From the NCBI RefSeq assembly GCF_900108185.1, contig NZ_FNVA01000003.1, positions 124,001 through 188,000 of the forward strand: a stretch of DNA of 64,000 nucleotides. The letters are read 5' to 3'. Origin of the DNA: Bryocella elongata (GTDB taxonomy: Bacteria > Acidobacteriota > Terriglobia > Terriglobales > Acidobacteriaceae). The notes beneath the pieces were generated by a model, which saw only the letters and a program-made list of their open reading frames with translations, did no database searches and was not told where the DNA came from. The translations under genes and the position numbers were made by a program. This document shows positions 1 through 7,432 of the stretch, piece after piece (positions within the stretch are counted from its first letter, which is position 1; each line of letters begins with the position of its first letter).

Positions 1-1
1 C

Positions 2-1864
2 CTGGGCACCAAGCGGCCTGCACCGACCTATGAGGATCTGCTAAAGACGCCTGAAGATGCCGCGATCTTTGAGTACTATGCAACATCGCAGCTGGCGGTG
101 GTATCGCTGGGCGGCGTGGTAAAGCCGCTCGCGGTGAAGGGCGTAGTCGAAGGCGCAAAGCCTTCGCCGGATGGCCACTATGCGATGGTGTCCCTGATCC
201 ATCGGCCGTTCAGCTACACGATTCCCTACGAGCGGTTTCCTCAGCTGACGGAGATTGCGTCGCTGAAGGGTTCAGCGTCGCCGCATGTTCTGCAGGACCG
301 CCCTGCGGTGGACGATCTGCCTATCAGCCGCGACGCGGTGCAGCCTGGGCCGCGCGACTATAGCTGGCGCTCGGATGCACCTTCGACTGTGGTGTGGGTG
401 GAGGCTGCGGACAACGGCGATCCCAAGATGAAGACCAATGTGCGTGACCGCGTGAAGGCTCTGCCTGCACCGTTTACCGGCGAAGCGACGACGCTGGTGG
501 AGCTGGCGATGCGTGTGCAGCGCGGCTTTGGTGCGGCAGCAGCTGGCCCTGTGCAGTGGGGCAATGAGCACCTTGCTCTGGTGACGGAGTCGCGCTGGGC
601 GGACCGCAAGACTGCGATTGTGGCGTTCGATCCGAGCACTCCGGACAACACGACGATGCTGTACGAGGGGTCATCGCAGGATCGGTATCACTCGCCGGGA
701 CGGCCGATGACGGAGTCGAATGCGGCTGGGCATCCCGTGCTGCAGCTCACACCGGATGGCTCGGGGATCTACTTCTCATCGGAGGGCGCTTCGCCCAAGG
801 GCGACTTCCCCTTCGTGGGCGTGATGCCGATCGCAGGAGGCAAGGAGTCGGTGCTGTTCCACTCTGTCGATCCTTACTATGCGCAGCCCGTGGCCCTGCT
901 GGCCGGCAACACGCAGCTGCTGGTGCGCCGCGAGGCTGCGACGGAGTCTCCCAATTACTTTGCCGCGACGTTGAAGGCAGGTGCAGCGGACTTCCGCCAG
1001 GTGACGCACTTCGCTTCACCGTATGCGGGCATCGCGATGCCTACCCACCAGCTGCTGCACTACAAACGCGCCGACGGCGTGGAGCTGACGGCGACTTTGT
1101 GGCTGCCTGCAGGCTATGACAAATCGCAAGGCCCGCTGCCGACGCTGATCGAAGCCTATCCGGCGGAGTTCAAGACACGTGCCGCTGCGGCGCAGGTGAC
1201 AGGTTCCACCAACCGCTTCCCGAGCTTCGGTTGGGGCGGCTCACCGGTGTACTTTGCGCAGAACGGCTATGCGGTGATGGAGAACGCCGCGATTCCGATC
1301 ATCGGGGAAGGCGACAAGGAGCCGAACGATACCTACGTCGAGCAACTGGTGGAAGGTGCGAAGGCTGCCGTAGAAGCCGGTGTCGCAACCGGCACGGTGG
1401 ATCGCAATCGCATCGGCGTGATGGGCCACAGCTATGGCGCGTTCATGACGGCGAACCTGCTGGCGCATACGGACATCTTCCGCGCGGGCATCGCTCGCTC
1501 GGGAGCGTACAACCGCTCGCTGACGCCGTTCGGCTTCCAGAACGAAGAGCGCACCTACTGGCAGGCGCCGCAGGTGTACTTCGAGATGTCGCCGTTCAGC
1601 TACGCCGACAAGATCAAGACACCGATCCTGTTGATTCATGGCGAGGCCGACGACAACACCGGCACCTTCCCGATCCAAAGCGAGCGGTTGTACGCGGCGC
1701 TGCAGGGCCAGGGAGCAACGGTGCGGCTGGTGTTTCTGCCGCTGGAGCCGCATCACTACGGAGCGCACGAGAGCCTGCAGCACATGCTGTGGGAGATGAA
1801 TCGCTGGCTGGACACGTACGTGAAGCCGATGACGCCAGCGGTTGCTCCTGCGAAGAACGACTAG
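2..1864 (+). CDS. S9 family prolyl oligopeptidase-like (glutamyl endopeptidase type), 5' truncated
   Basis: The reading frame is open to the left edge, so the true start lies outside the window and about 620 residues are visible. The C-terminal half is an alpha/beta hydrolase of the S9 (prolyl oligopeptidase) superfamily. The nucleophile Ser is in GHSYGAF (Ser codon at 1430), the acid is in GEADDNTG, and the His is in the PHHYGAHES segment. The N-terminal part is the expected beta-propeller. The segment GTKRPAPTYEDLL at the left edge and the overall layout resemble the plant and bacterial glutamyl endopeptidase branch rather than dipeptidyl peptidase IV. A signal peptide cannot be judged because the N-terminus is missing. 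It probably hydrolyses peptides in the periplasm or outside the cell. A strong hairpin follows the stop codon. Family assignment is firm; substrate preference is inferred. Confidence 0.9.
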   Translation: MGTKRPAPTYEDLLKTPEDAAIFEYYATSQLAVVSLGGVVKPLAVKGVVEGAKPSPDGHYAMVSLIHRPFSYTIPYERFPQLTEIASLKGSASPHVLQDRPAVDDLPISRDAVQPGPRDYSWRSDAPSTVVWVEAADNGDPKMKTNVRDRVKALPAPFTGEATTLVELAMRVQRGFGAAAAGPVQWGNEHLALVTESRWADRKTAIVAFDPSTPDNTTMLYEGSSQDRYHSPGRPMTESNAAGHPVLQLTPDGSGIYFSSEGASPKGDFPFVGVMPIAGGKESVLFHSVDPYYAQPVALLAGNTQLLVRREAATESPNYFAATLKAGAADFRQVTHFASPYAGIAMPTHQLLHYKRADGVELTATLWLPAGYDKSQGPLPTLIEAYPAEFKTRAAAAQVTGSTNRFPSFGWGGSPVYFAQNGYAVMENAAIPIIGEGDKEPNDTYVEQLVEGAKAAVEAGVATGTVDRNRIGVMGHSYGAFMTANLLAHTDIFRAGIARSGAYNRSLTPFGFQNEERTYWQAPQVYFEMSPFSYADKIKTPILLIHGEADDNTGTFPIQSERLYAALQGQGATVRLVFLPLEPHHYGAHESLQHMLWEMNRWLDTYVKPMTPAVAPAKND

Positions 1865-1885
1865 TCGCACTGGCTAAGAAAGATT

Positions 1886-1921
1886 GGGCCGTACAGAGGG
1901 TAACTCCAATCTGTACGGCCC
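1886..1921. terminator. Hairpin terminator between convergent genes
   Basis: A perfect 12-bp inverted repeat, GGGCCGTACAGA with TCTGTACGGCCC, has a 12-nt loop and is followed by a short T-rich stretch. It lies between the convergent peptidase and histidine kinase genes and could serve both. Confidence 0.75.
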
Positions 1922-1966
1922 TCATCTTGTCTGCGGGCTCACGTCATAGACGAGCCAGGGAGCGGC

Positions 1967-3808
1967 TTACTTCACGGTTGAGTCATCGGGGAAGAAGACC
2001 ACGAAGATCGTCCCGCTGTTGACTCCTCGCCGACTGCGAACGCGAACGGTGCCCGAGTGCTTGGCGATGATCTCCGCGCTGACCCAAAGGCCAAGGCCTG
2101 TGCCTGTCGCATCCTTCGTCGTGAAAAAGGGCTCGAAGATTCGCTGCAGCGCATCCTCCGCGATGCCTTCGCCCGTATCGGCGACTGAAACACATACCCC
2201 CTCGCACCAAACGCCGTCATTGCGCCGTCCCGAACCACGGCGAACGCTCAGCGTCAGGCGACCGCCGCGGGACATGGCATCCAGCGCATTGCCTACGAGG
2301 TTGGCGAAGAGCTGACGCATCTCTCCGGCGTAACCGAAGACCTCCGGAGTCCCGCGATACTTCTTCTCGACGACGATGTTGAGCGCGGCAAGTCGGGACT
2401 TATACAGCGTCAGGAGAGAATCCAACACTTCGCCGACGCTGGTCTGTCGCGGCGAGGTGGACTGGCGGTAGAAGCGGAGCGTCTGTTGCGTGATCTCGGA
2501 GACCCGCGCGAGTTCGGACTGGGCGGTGGCGATGTACTCCTGCGCTTCGGCATCCAGCGGCTCATGCAGGGACAGCAGGTAGAGAAGGTTCGTGACGGCC
2601 TCGAGAGGATTGTTGACCTCATGCGCTACGCTCGCGGCCAAACGCCCGGCAGCGGCAAGCTTCTCGGTCTTGCGCAGCGCTTCTTCTGTGCGCAGGCGCT
2701 CCGTGGTCTCGACCACGATTGCGCCGACCCAGCGAACAGATTCTCGTTCGGTGCGCACGGGATAAAAGTGCATGTGCCAGCTTCGACGGGTCCCAGGGGA
2801 ATTCGGTGGTTGCCCGGACAGCTCGACATCGCGCACCGCTTCGCCGGTCTCGAAGACCTGGCGAATGCACGACTCCTTGCGGGACGCGACCTCGGCGCTG
2901 TAGAAGTCGCTCACCGGTCTGCCCGAATGAAGATCCGGCGCCAGGCCGTGGGTGTCGGCGAGAAAGTCGTTCACGCGCACGTAGCGGAGATCGCGGTCGA
3001 AGAACGCGAAGCCGATGGGCGCGTTGCCCAGCATGGAGTCGAGCAGGGCAACGGTCTCCATCAGGCCGTTGCGGCGATCTTCGAGCTCCCACACCATGGA
3101 GTTGACGCTGGTGGTGAGTTCGCCTGCCTCGTTGTTCGTGGTGACGGGAAGAGGGAAGGCCGACTTCGCGTCGGGATTCTGAATGAGTCGCTGCGTGGCT
3201 TCGCCGAGCCGGCGCAGGGGCCTCGTGATGCCGCGCACGAGCAGAAAGATCGGCAGCAGGTTGGCAAGGAGAGCAAATCCACCATAGGTGAGGCAGACGC
3301 GGAGGATCATCCGCAACGTGTTCTGCGTCGAATCGTGGTTCGGTTCGAGCCACAAGAGCGCAATCGGCTGCCCATCGTGGATGACGGGCGTAACGCCCTC
3401 CAGCAGCCCGTTGCTGATCTTGAAGACCTTCTGCTGCGTTGAGGTGCCGAGGAGGGCCTGCTCCGACGGATCGAGCTTGCGGCTGCTTCCTCGTCCGACG
3501 GCGTCGATGGTTGTTCCGGTGAGATCGGTCAACCGTGCTGCATCGATGGACGGGGTGAGCTGCGACATCTCGAGGATGCGCTTTACCGAGTCGTCATCGC
3601 CCTTTGCCAGGTCTTCGGCGCAGCCGGTGGAGAGAAGAGCGAGCTCCTGGATCAGCCGCTGACGCGATCGCTCTTCCGCGGTTCTTCGTTGTGACGTGAT
3701 GATGTACGAGACGAAGACCACGAGGAACAGCGTCTGCACCAGAATTGTGCTGAAAACCAGCTGGCCGAAGAAAGTTCTTGGCGCGAGTCGACCCATGGGC
3801 CTTCCCAT
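1967..3808 (-). CDS. Membrane sensor histidine kinase with HAMP and PAS domains
   Basis: The 613-residue protein has a transmembrane segment near residues 13-38, an extracytoplasmic region of about 130 residues, a second membrane segment near 167-192, a HAMP linker (about 190-245), a PAS domain (about 250-370), a HisKA dimerisation domain with the phospho-acceptor His in SVAHEVNNPLE (about residue 396), and a HATPase_c domain. The ATPase N box is NLVGNALDAM and the G boxes are ADTGEGI and GTGLGL. It should autophosphorylate in response to an external or PAS-sensed signal. No response regulator is adjacent on its 3' side. The gene lies 65 nt downstream of the SDR gene on the same strand, so it may be read with the glycan operon. 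A second ATG five codons in is an equally good start. Confidence 0.93.
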   Translation of the reverse strand: MGRPMGRLAPRTFFGQLVFSTILVQTLFLVVFVSYIITSQRRTAEERSRQRLIQELALLSTGCAEDLAKGDDDSVKRILEMSQLTPSIDAARLTDLTGTTIDAVGRGSSRKLDPSEQALLGTSTQQKVFKISNGLLEGVTPVIHDGQPIALLWLEPNHDSTQNTLRMILRVCLTYGGFALLANLLPIFLLVRGITRPLRRLGEATQRLIQNPDAKSAFPLPVTTNNEAGELTTSVNSMVWELEDRRNGLMETVALLDSMLGNAPIGFAFFDRDLRYVRVNDFLADTHGLAPDLHSGRPVSDFYSAEVASRKESCIRQVFETGEAVRDVELSGQPPNSPGTRRSWHMHFYPVRTERESVRWVGAIVVETTERLRTEEALRKTEKLAAAGRLAASVAHEVNNPLEAVTNLLYLLSLHEPLDAEAQEYIATAQSELARVSEITQQTLRFYRQSTSPRQTSVGEVLDSLLTLYKSRLAALNIVVEKKYRGTPEVFGYAGEMRQLFANLVGNALDAMSRGGRLTLSVRRGSGRRNDGVWCEGVCVSVADTGEGIAEDALQRIFEPFFTTKDATGTGLGLWVSAEIIAKHSGTVRVRSRRGVNSGTIFVVFFPDDSTVK

Positions 3809-3873
3809 TATGCAGGATGCCGCGCGACGCCGCTTGCTTCCACGAAGGGGCTATTGGATAGCGCCAACCGCTC

Positions 3874-4635
3874 TCAACGAGGGGGCGTGCCCATATTTCG
3901 GACCGTCATCTGCACGACGCGCACGTTTGCAGGCTGTGCGCAGGCGTACCAGATCGCATTCGCGACCTCGATGGGATCGAGCATGGAGGACGTTGCCACC
4001 GACTCTTCTGTCCGGCCCTTGCCTATGGCGAACTCCGTCTTGATTCCGCCCGGGCAGAGGACACCTACCTTGATGCCGAAGGGACGCAGCTCGGCGTCGA
4101 GCGCCTGCGCAAAGCCGACCTGGGCAAACTTGGTGGCGCAGTAGACGCTTTCGTTTGCCGCGCCCGCCAGGCCGGCTACAGAGGAGATGAACAACAGTGT
4201 CCCCCTGCGCTGCGCGAGGAAGTGCGGCGCGGCAAAGCGCGCAAAGAGAAACGAGCTGCGCATGTTGCTGTTCATCAGCTCGTCGAACTCCTGCGGAGAG
4301 GTATCGACCAGCTGCTTGTAGTTGCCCTGCCCCGCGTTGCAGATGACTGCGTCGAGGCGACCGAACCTTCCCAGGGCGAGGCTGATGGCAGACTTCGCCG
4401 TCTGCACGTTCGCGGCGTCTCCGCTGTGGAAGACGGCCTCGCCGCCCTCATCGGCGATCTCGCGGCAGAGCTGGTTCAGCCGATCCTCGCGACGGGCCGT
4501 TGCTACCACCTTCACGCCGCGGCTCGCGAAGAGCTTTGCGGTCGCCCAGCCCACACCGGAGCTTGCGCCGGTGACGATGGCAACGGTGCCCTTGAGCAGA
4601 GCTTCGTGGGTGCTATCCAAGACTTCGACCTCCAT
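3874..4635 (-). CDS. SDR family NAD(P)-dependent oxidoreductase
   Basis: Classical short-chain dehydrogenase of about 253 residues. It has the Rossmann motif TGASSGVG near the N-terminus, the NAG element in ICNAGQGN, and the catalytic YxxxK in YCATK, preceded by the Ser of ISSVAG. The substrate is unknown; an alcohol or sugar-derived ketone is likely given the glycoside hydrolases upstream. An ATG at 4635 puts the TGASSG motif at the usual distance from the start. A TTG at 4677, which overlaps the stop codon of the preceding hydrolase, would add 14 residues and implies translational coupling. In either case the gene is tightly linked to the upstream gene and is probably cotranscribed. Confidence 0.92.
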   Translation of the reverse strand: MEVEVLDSTHEALLKGTVAIVTGASSGVGWATAKLFASRGVKVVATARREDRLNQLCREIADEGGEAVFHSGDAANVQTAKSAISLALGRFGRLDAVICNAGQGNYKQLVDTSPQEFDELMNSNMRSSFLFARFAAPHFLAQRRGTLLFISSVAGLAGAANESVYCATKFAQVGFAQALDAELRPFGIKVGVLCPGGIKTEFAIGKGRTEESVATSSMLDPIEVANAIWYACAQPANVRVVQMTVRNMGTPPR

Positions 4636-4673
4636 CACTGTCCGTGCATTTTCGCGCTGCGCTTGCAGGGCAT

Positions 4674-6896
4674 TCAATGTGCGCCTTGCTTCACGATGAT
4701 CACCAGCGTCGCGTATGGCTCTAGTGCCAGGGGCACCGTGACCTGCTCCTTGCCGACGATGGCGCTGGGAGCTGGCATGCTGGATCCCGCCTGCGGGTCC
4801 CAGAGCTCCACGGTGTTGCCCGCAGCACGAAGCTTCAGCTCATTGTGCATCGCCACGCTGGACTCGTTGAAGAGCAGAAACACGGTCGCGTCCTTGAGCT
4901 TGCGATGCGTGTAGCGCAGAGCGGCATCGGGGGTTGCCAGAGTCAGTTCACTCGAAGGCACGGCACGGTATAACGCCGAGAGGAGCTCCGCTGGAACGAC
5001 CTGCGGTAGCGGCGGAGCCATCGGTGGCTGCGCCGGAGGCGTCGGCGTGGGTTCGAGCGTCGCAAGGCTGATGCTCGCCCAGGCGAAGTCCTTCGCCGTG
5101 ACGACGTGATCATCGATGTAGGTGCGGCCCGCGACCTGGGTTGGTGTGCCACCGACGAACAACACGTGCCCGCCTCCGGCAACAAGAGCTTTGAGGCGAG
5201 CGATCGTCGCTTCGGAGAGAACGCTTGCGCTGGGCACGATGATGGTGTGCAGATCATTGCCACTAAGTGTCTCCAGCGTGCCGTGGCCTGGCTTCAGCAC
5301 CATCGCGATCGCGTCCTCGTCGACGATGTCGAAGTCCACCTGGTGTTCAGAGAGAAGCCGCTCCGTGGAGACGAAGGTGTTGTCAGCCGTCGCGTCTCCC
5401 ATCCACAGCGAAGCGGCGGGGAGCAGAAGACCAACCGAAGCTGCGGGCCTGCCCATCGACATCAGGTAGCTCAAGCGGCTGGTGTACTGCATCAGCGCGG
5501 GGTAGGCAGGGTCGCGCATGAAGGCTGCGGGGCCACCGCGTCCGGGTGTGCTCGTCGCGGGGTAGTACATGGTCTCGACGAGATTCACGCCGCGCACGAA
5601 CTGCTCGTTGAGAATGTAGTGGGCCATCGTGACGTCAGGCGCTGGCCGATAGGCTGCGAAGCTCTCCGTGAAGGCTCGTGGATGCCCATACACGTGTGCT
5701 GCCGAGCTGGCGAGCCGCGGGAAGTCGGAGATCGTGTCCGTCCAGATCTGGTGCCAGATCGTATCGATGCCGGGAACCTGCACGTAACGCATGTCGCGGA
5801 AGAAATCGCCTTCGCTGTGCACCAGCTGCAGCTGCATCTCTTCATGGTTAAGATGGACCTGGTACTCGAGGTGATTGGCTGCGCACCAGTCCCCCTGCGG
5901 CTTGAAGAAGCCGTCACGGAAGAGGTTGGCGAAGACATCGTAGTAGTCGGCCTTGGCCTTCAACTCGCGCGGCGTGAGAGCTACGTCCTTCGGCTGGAGG
6001 AACGTTGCGACAAAGGGACGAATGTCATAGCCCTTGGTGGCACGGAACGCATCGAAGAACTTCGGCGTCCACGGCAGGCCGTTCAGCGAGTAGTCAGGCT
6101 CGTCGCCGCGAAAGCCGAGGATGGTCTTGCCGAACTCGTCCCCGACCGCTGCCTTGTAGGCCTCGTGCGTGTACTTGAGATACTGCGCTGTTGCCGCGGG
6201 GTTGAGATAGTCCTCAAGGGTCTGCGTGCCGTCCTTCACCCGCCTGGGGTTTGTGTCGGAGCGGGTTGGCGATGTCTTGAACGCATGCGTGATGAGGTAG
6301 ATGACCCACGAGTCGCCTGTGGCCACCCAGTGCATGCGCCCATTCGCAATGGGCAACTGAACAGCTTCACCCGACTTCGAGTCGATCGCTGTCGCTGCGA
6401 CCTGGTCAGCCGACGCAGCCTGATCGAAGGTCTCGCCATTCTTCATGGGTATGCGTTGCGCGACGAGCGCCTGCATGCCCAACTCGGGATGCTCCGCGGT
6501 GAAGCGGCCACCTGCGAAGCCGCTGGGATAGCCCGCGTCATCGACGATCCACACACGCATGTTGCGCTTCTTCGCTTCGCCTACAAAGCTGCGGAAGAAG
6601 GCGAGGTACTCGGGCGAGAGATATTCGTACTTCGAGCCGAAGCCATACTGCACCGTCACGGCACGGAATCCCAGCGCTTGCATACTATCGAGATCACGCT
6701 GCACGGTGGCCAAATCGAAAGGACCATTCAAGCCGTAGTACGGCTCAGGGCCATACTCGGGCGGCGGCGTCTTCCAACTCGCGAACACCTGCTCGGCGGT
6801 AGGGTTCTGCAGTTGCTGCCAAGCCTGCGCATGCGCGAGCTCCGTGGCTGCCACAGCAGAGAGGAGGAAGGCCGCAGTAATACAGATGCGTTTCAA
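4674..6896 (-). CDS. Secreted GH106-like glycoside hydrolase (putative alpha-L-rhamnosidase type)
   Basis: The TTG at 6896 is chosen as start because GAGG lies about 9 nt upstream and it begins a clean signal peptide (LKRICITAAFLLSAVAA, cleavage near AHAQ). This gives about 740 residues. The mature protein opens with a TIM-barrel-like region in which GPFDLATVQRDLDSMQALGF and DDAGYPSGFAGG resemble GH106 rhamnosidases and related uncharacterised hydrolases. A Rossmann-like glutaminase-fold region (LLPAASLWM, IIVPSASVLSE) and a C-terminal beta domain follow. I cannot identify the catalytic acids with certainty. It sits between the HTH gene and the SDR gene in what looks like one operon. The role is probably hydrolysis of rhamnose-like or other deoxy-sugar linkages in plant or bacterial glycans. 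The exact family should be treated as provisional. Confidence 0.75.
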   Translation of the reverse strand: MKRICITAAFLLSAVAATELAHAQAWQQLQNPTAEQVFASWKTPPPEYGPEPYYGLNGPFDLATVQRDLDSMQALGFRAVTVQYGFGSKYEYLSPEYLAFFRSFVGEAKKRNMRVWIVDDAGYPSGFAGGRFTAEHPELGMQALVAQRIPMKNGETFDQAASADQVAATAIDSKSGEAVQLPIANGRMHWVATGDSWVIYLITHAFKTSPTRSDTNPRRVKDGTQTLEDYLNPAATAQYLKYTHEAYKAAVGDEFGKTILGFRGDEPDYSLNGLPWTPKFFDAFRATKGYDIRPFVATFLQPKDVALTPRELKAKADYYDVFANLFRDGFFKPQGDWCAANHLEYQVHLNHEEMQLQLVHSEGDFFRDMRYVQVPGIDTIWHQIWTDTISDFPRLASSAAHVYGHPRAFTESFAAYRPAPDVTMAHYILNEQFVRGVNLVETMYYPATSTPGRGGPAAFMRDPAYPALMQYTSRLSYLMSMGRPAASVGLLLPAASLWMGDATADNTFVSTERLLSEHQVDFDIVDEDAIAMVLKPGHGTLETLSGNDLHTIIVPSASVLSEATIARLKALVAGGGHVLFVGGTPTQVAGRTYIDDHVVTAKDFAWASISLATLEPTPTPPAQPPMAPPLPQVVPAELLSALYRAVPSSELTLATPDAALRYTHRKLKDATVFLLFNESSVAMHNELKLRAAGNTVELWDPQAGSSMPAPSAIVGKEQVTVPLALEPYATLVIIVKQGAH

Positions 6897-7033
6897 GGTT
6901 TCAATCCTCGTGTGAAGGCGCGTCAGGTTCGCAGGCAGTCGCGTTCGCAGGCATGAGACTCGACGTGCGCTCGGTTCCAATCTACTGCAAGGCTGCGGGC
7001 TCGCAGTTCTCTGCGAGTCGCGTCCTCCAAACC

Positions 7034-7408
7034 TCACCGGCCCGAAGCCAGGCCATTGTCTTGCGGCGTGGGTTGCGTCATCGACGCCCAGTACTTGCCT
7101 TCCACATCCTGCCGCAACATGTTGGTAAATGCGAGCGTGCGGAGGATGCGGTAGATCGTCGTCCTTGCGAAGCGGGTCTCCTCGTGGATCTCCGTCACGG
7201 TGAGACCACGGTTGCGCCGGGTGAGGATCTTGAGGATCACCATGGCACGGAAGACCGTCGGGATGATGTATTCACGGCGATGGATGTTCTCGGTATAGGC
7301 CGCGTCTTCGCAGGGTGAATCGGACGCATGAACCGCCCTGCTGACGCTGTCGGGGCCGCGCTCTGGACCGTTGAAGGAAGCCAGTTTCTTGGTTGGCAAT
7401 GTCTTCAT
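7034..7408 (-). CDS. Solitary IclR-type helix-turn-helix protein
   Basis: About 124 residues, starting at an ATG with AGGAG 4 nt upstream. Residues from about 45 onward (AMVILKILTRRNRGLTVTEI and ARTTIYRILRTL) match the N-terminal winged-helix domain of IclR regulators. IclR proteins usually have about 250 residues with a GAF-like effector domain after the HTH. Here the protein stops soon after the wing, with a short Ser/Gly/Pro tail. The first 40 residues are polar and probably disordered. Its position between two glycosidase genes suggests local control of the operon. No frameshift remnant of an effector domain is visible downstream, so it looks like a genuine short form rather than a broken gene. 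Confidence 0.8.
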   Translation of the reverse strand: MKTLPTKKLASFNGPERGPDSVSRAVHASDSPCEDAAYTENIHRREYIIPTVFRAMVILKILTRRNRGLTVTEIHEETRFARTTIYRILRTLAFTNMLRQDVEGKYWASMTQPTPQDNGLASGR

Positions 7409-7432
7409 CGCACTCCTCTCGAAGCTCATCGG

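Noticed and set aside
1231-2022. 263-codon plus-strand ORF overlapping the peptidase 3' end in another frame
   Set aside because: It overlaps the catalytic Ser/Asp/His region of the peptidase and is Arg/Gly-rich without family character.
5106-6956. 616-codon plus-strand ORF opposite the GH106-like gene
   Set aside because: Antisense of a gene with signal peptide and hydrolase motifs; no family motif and no ribosome site of its own.
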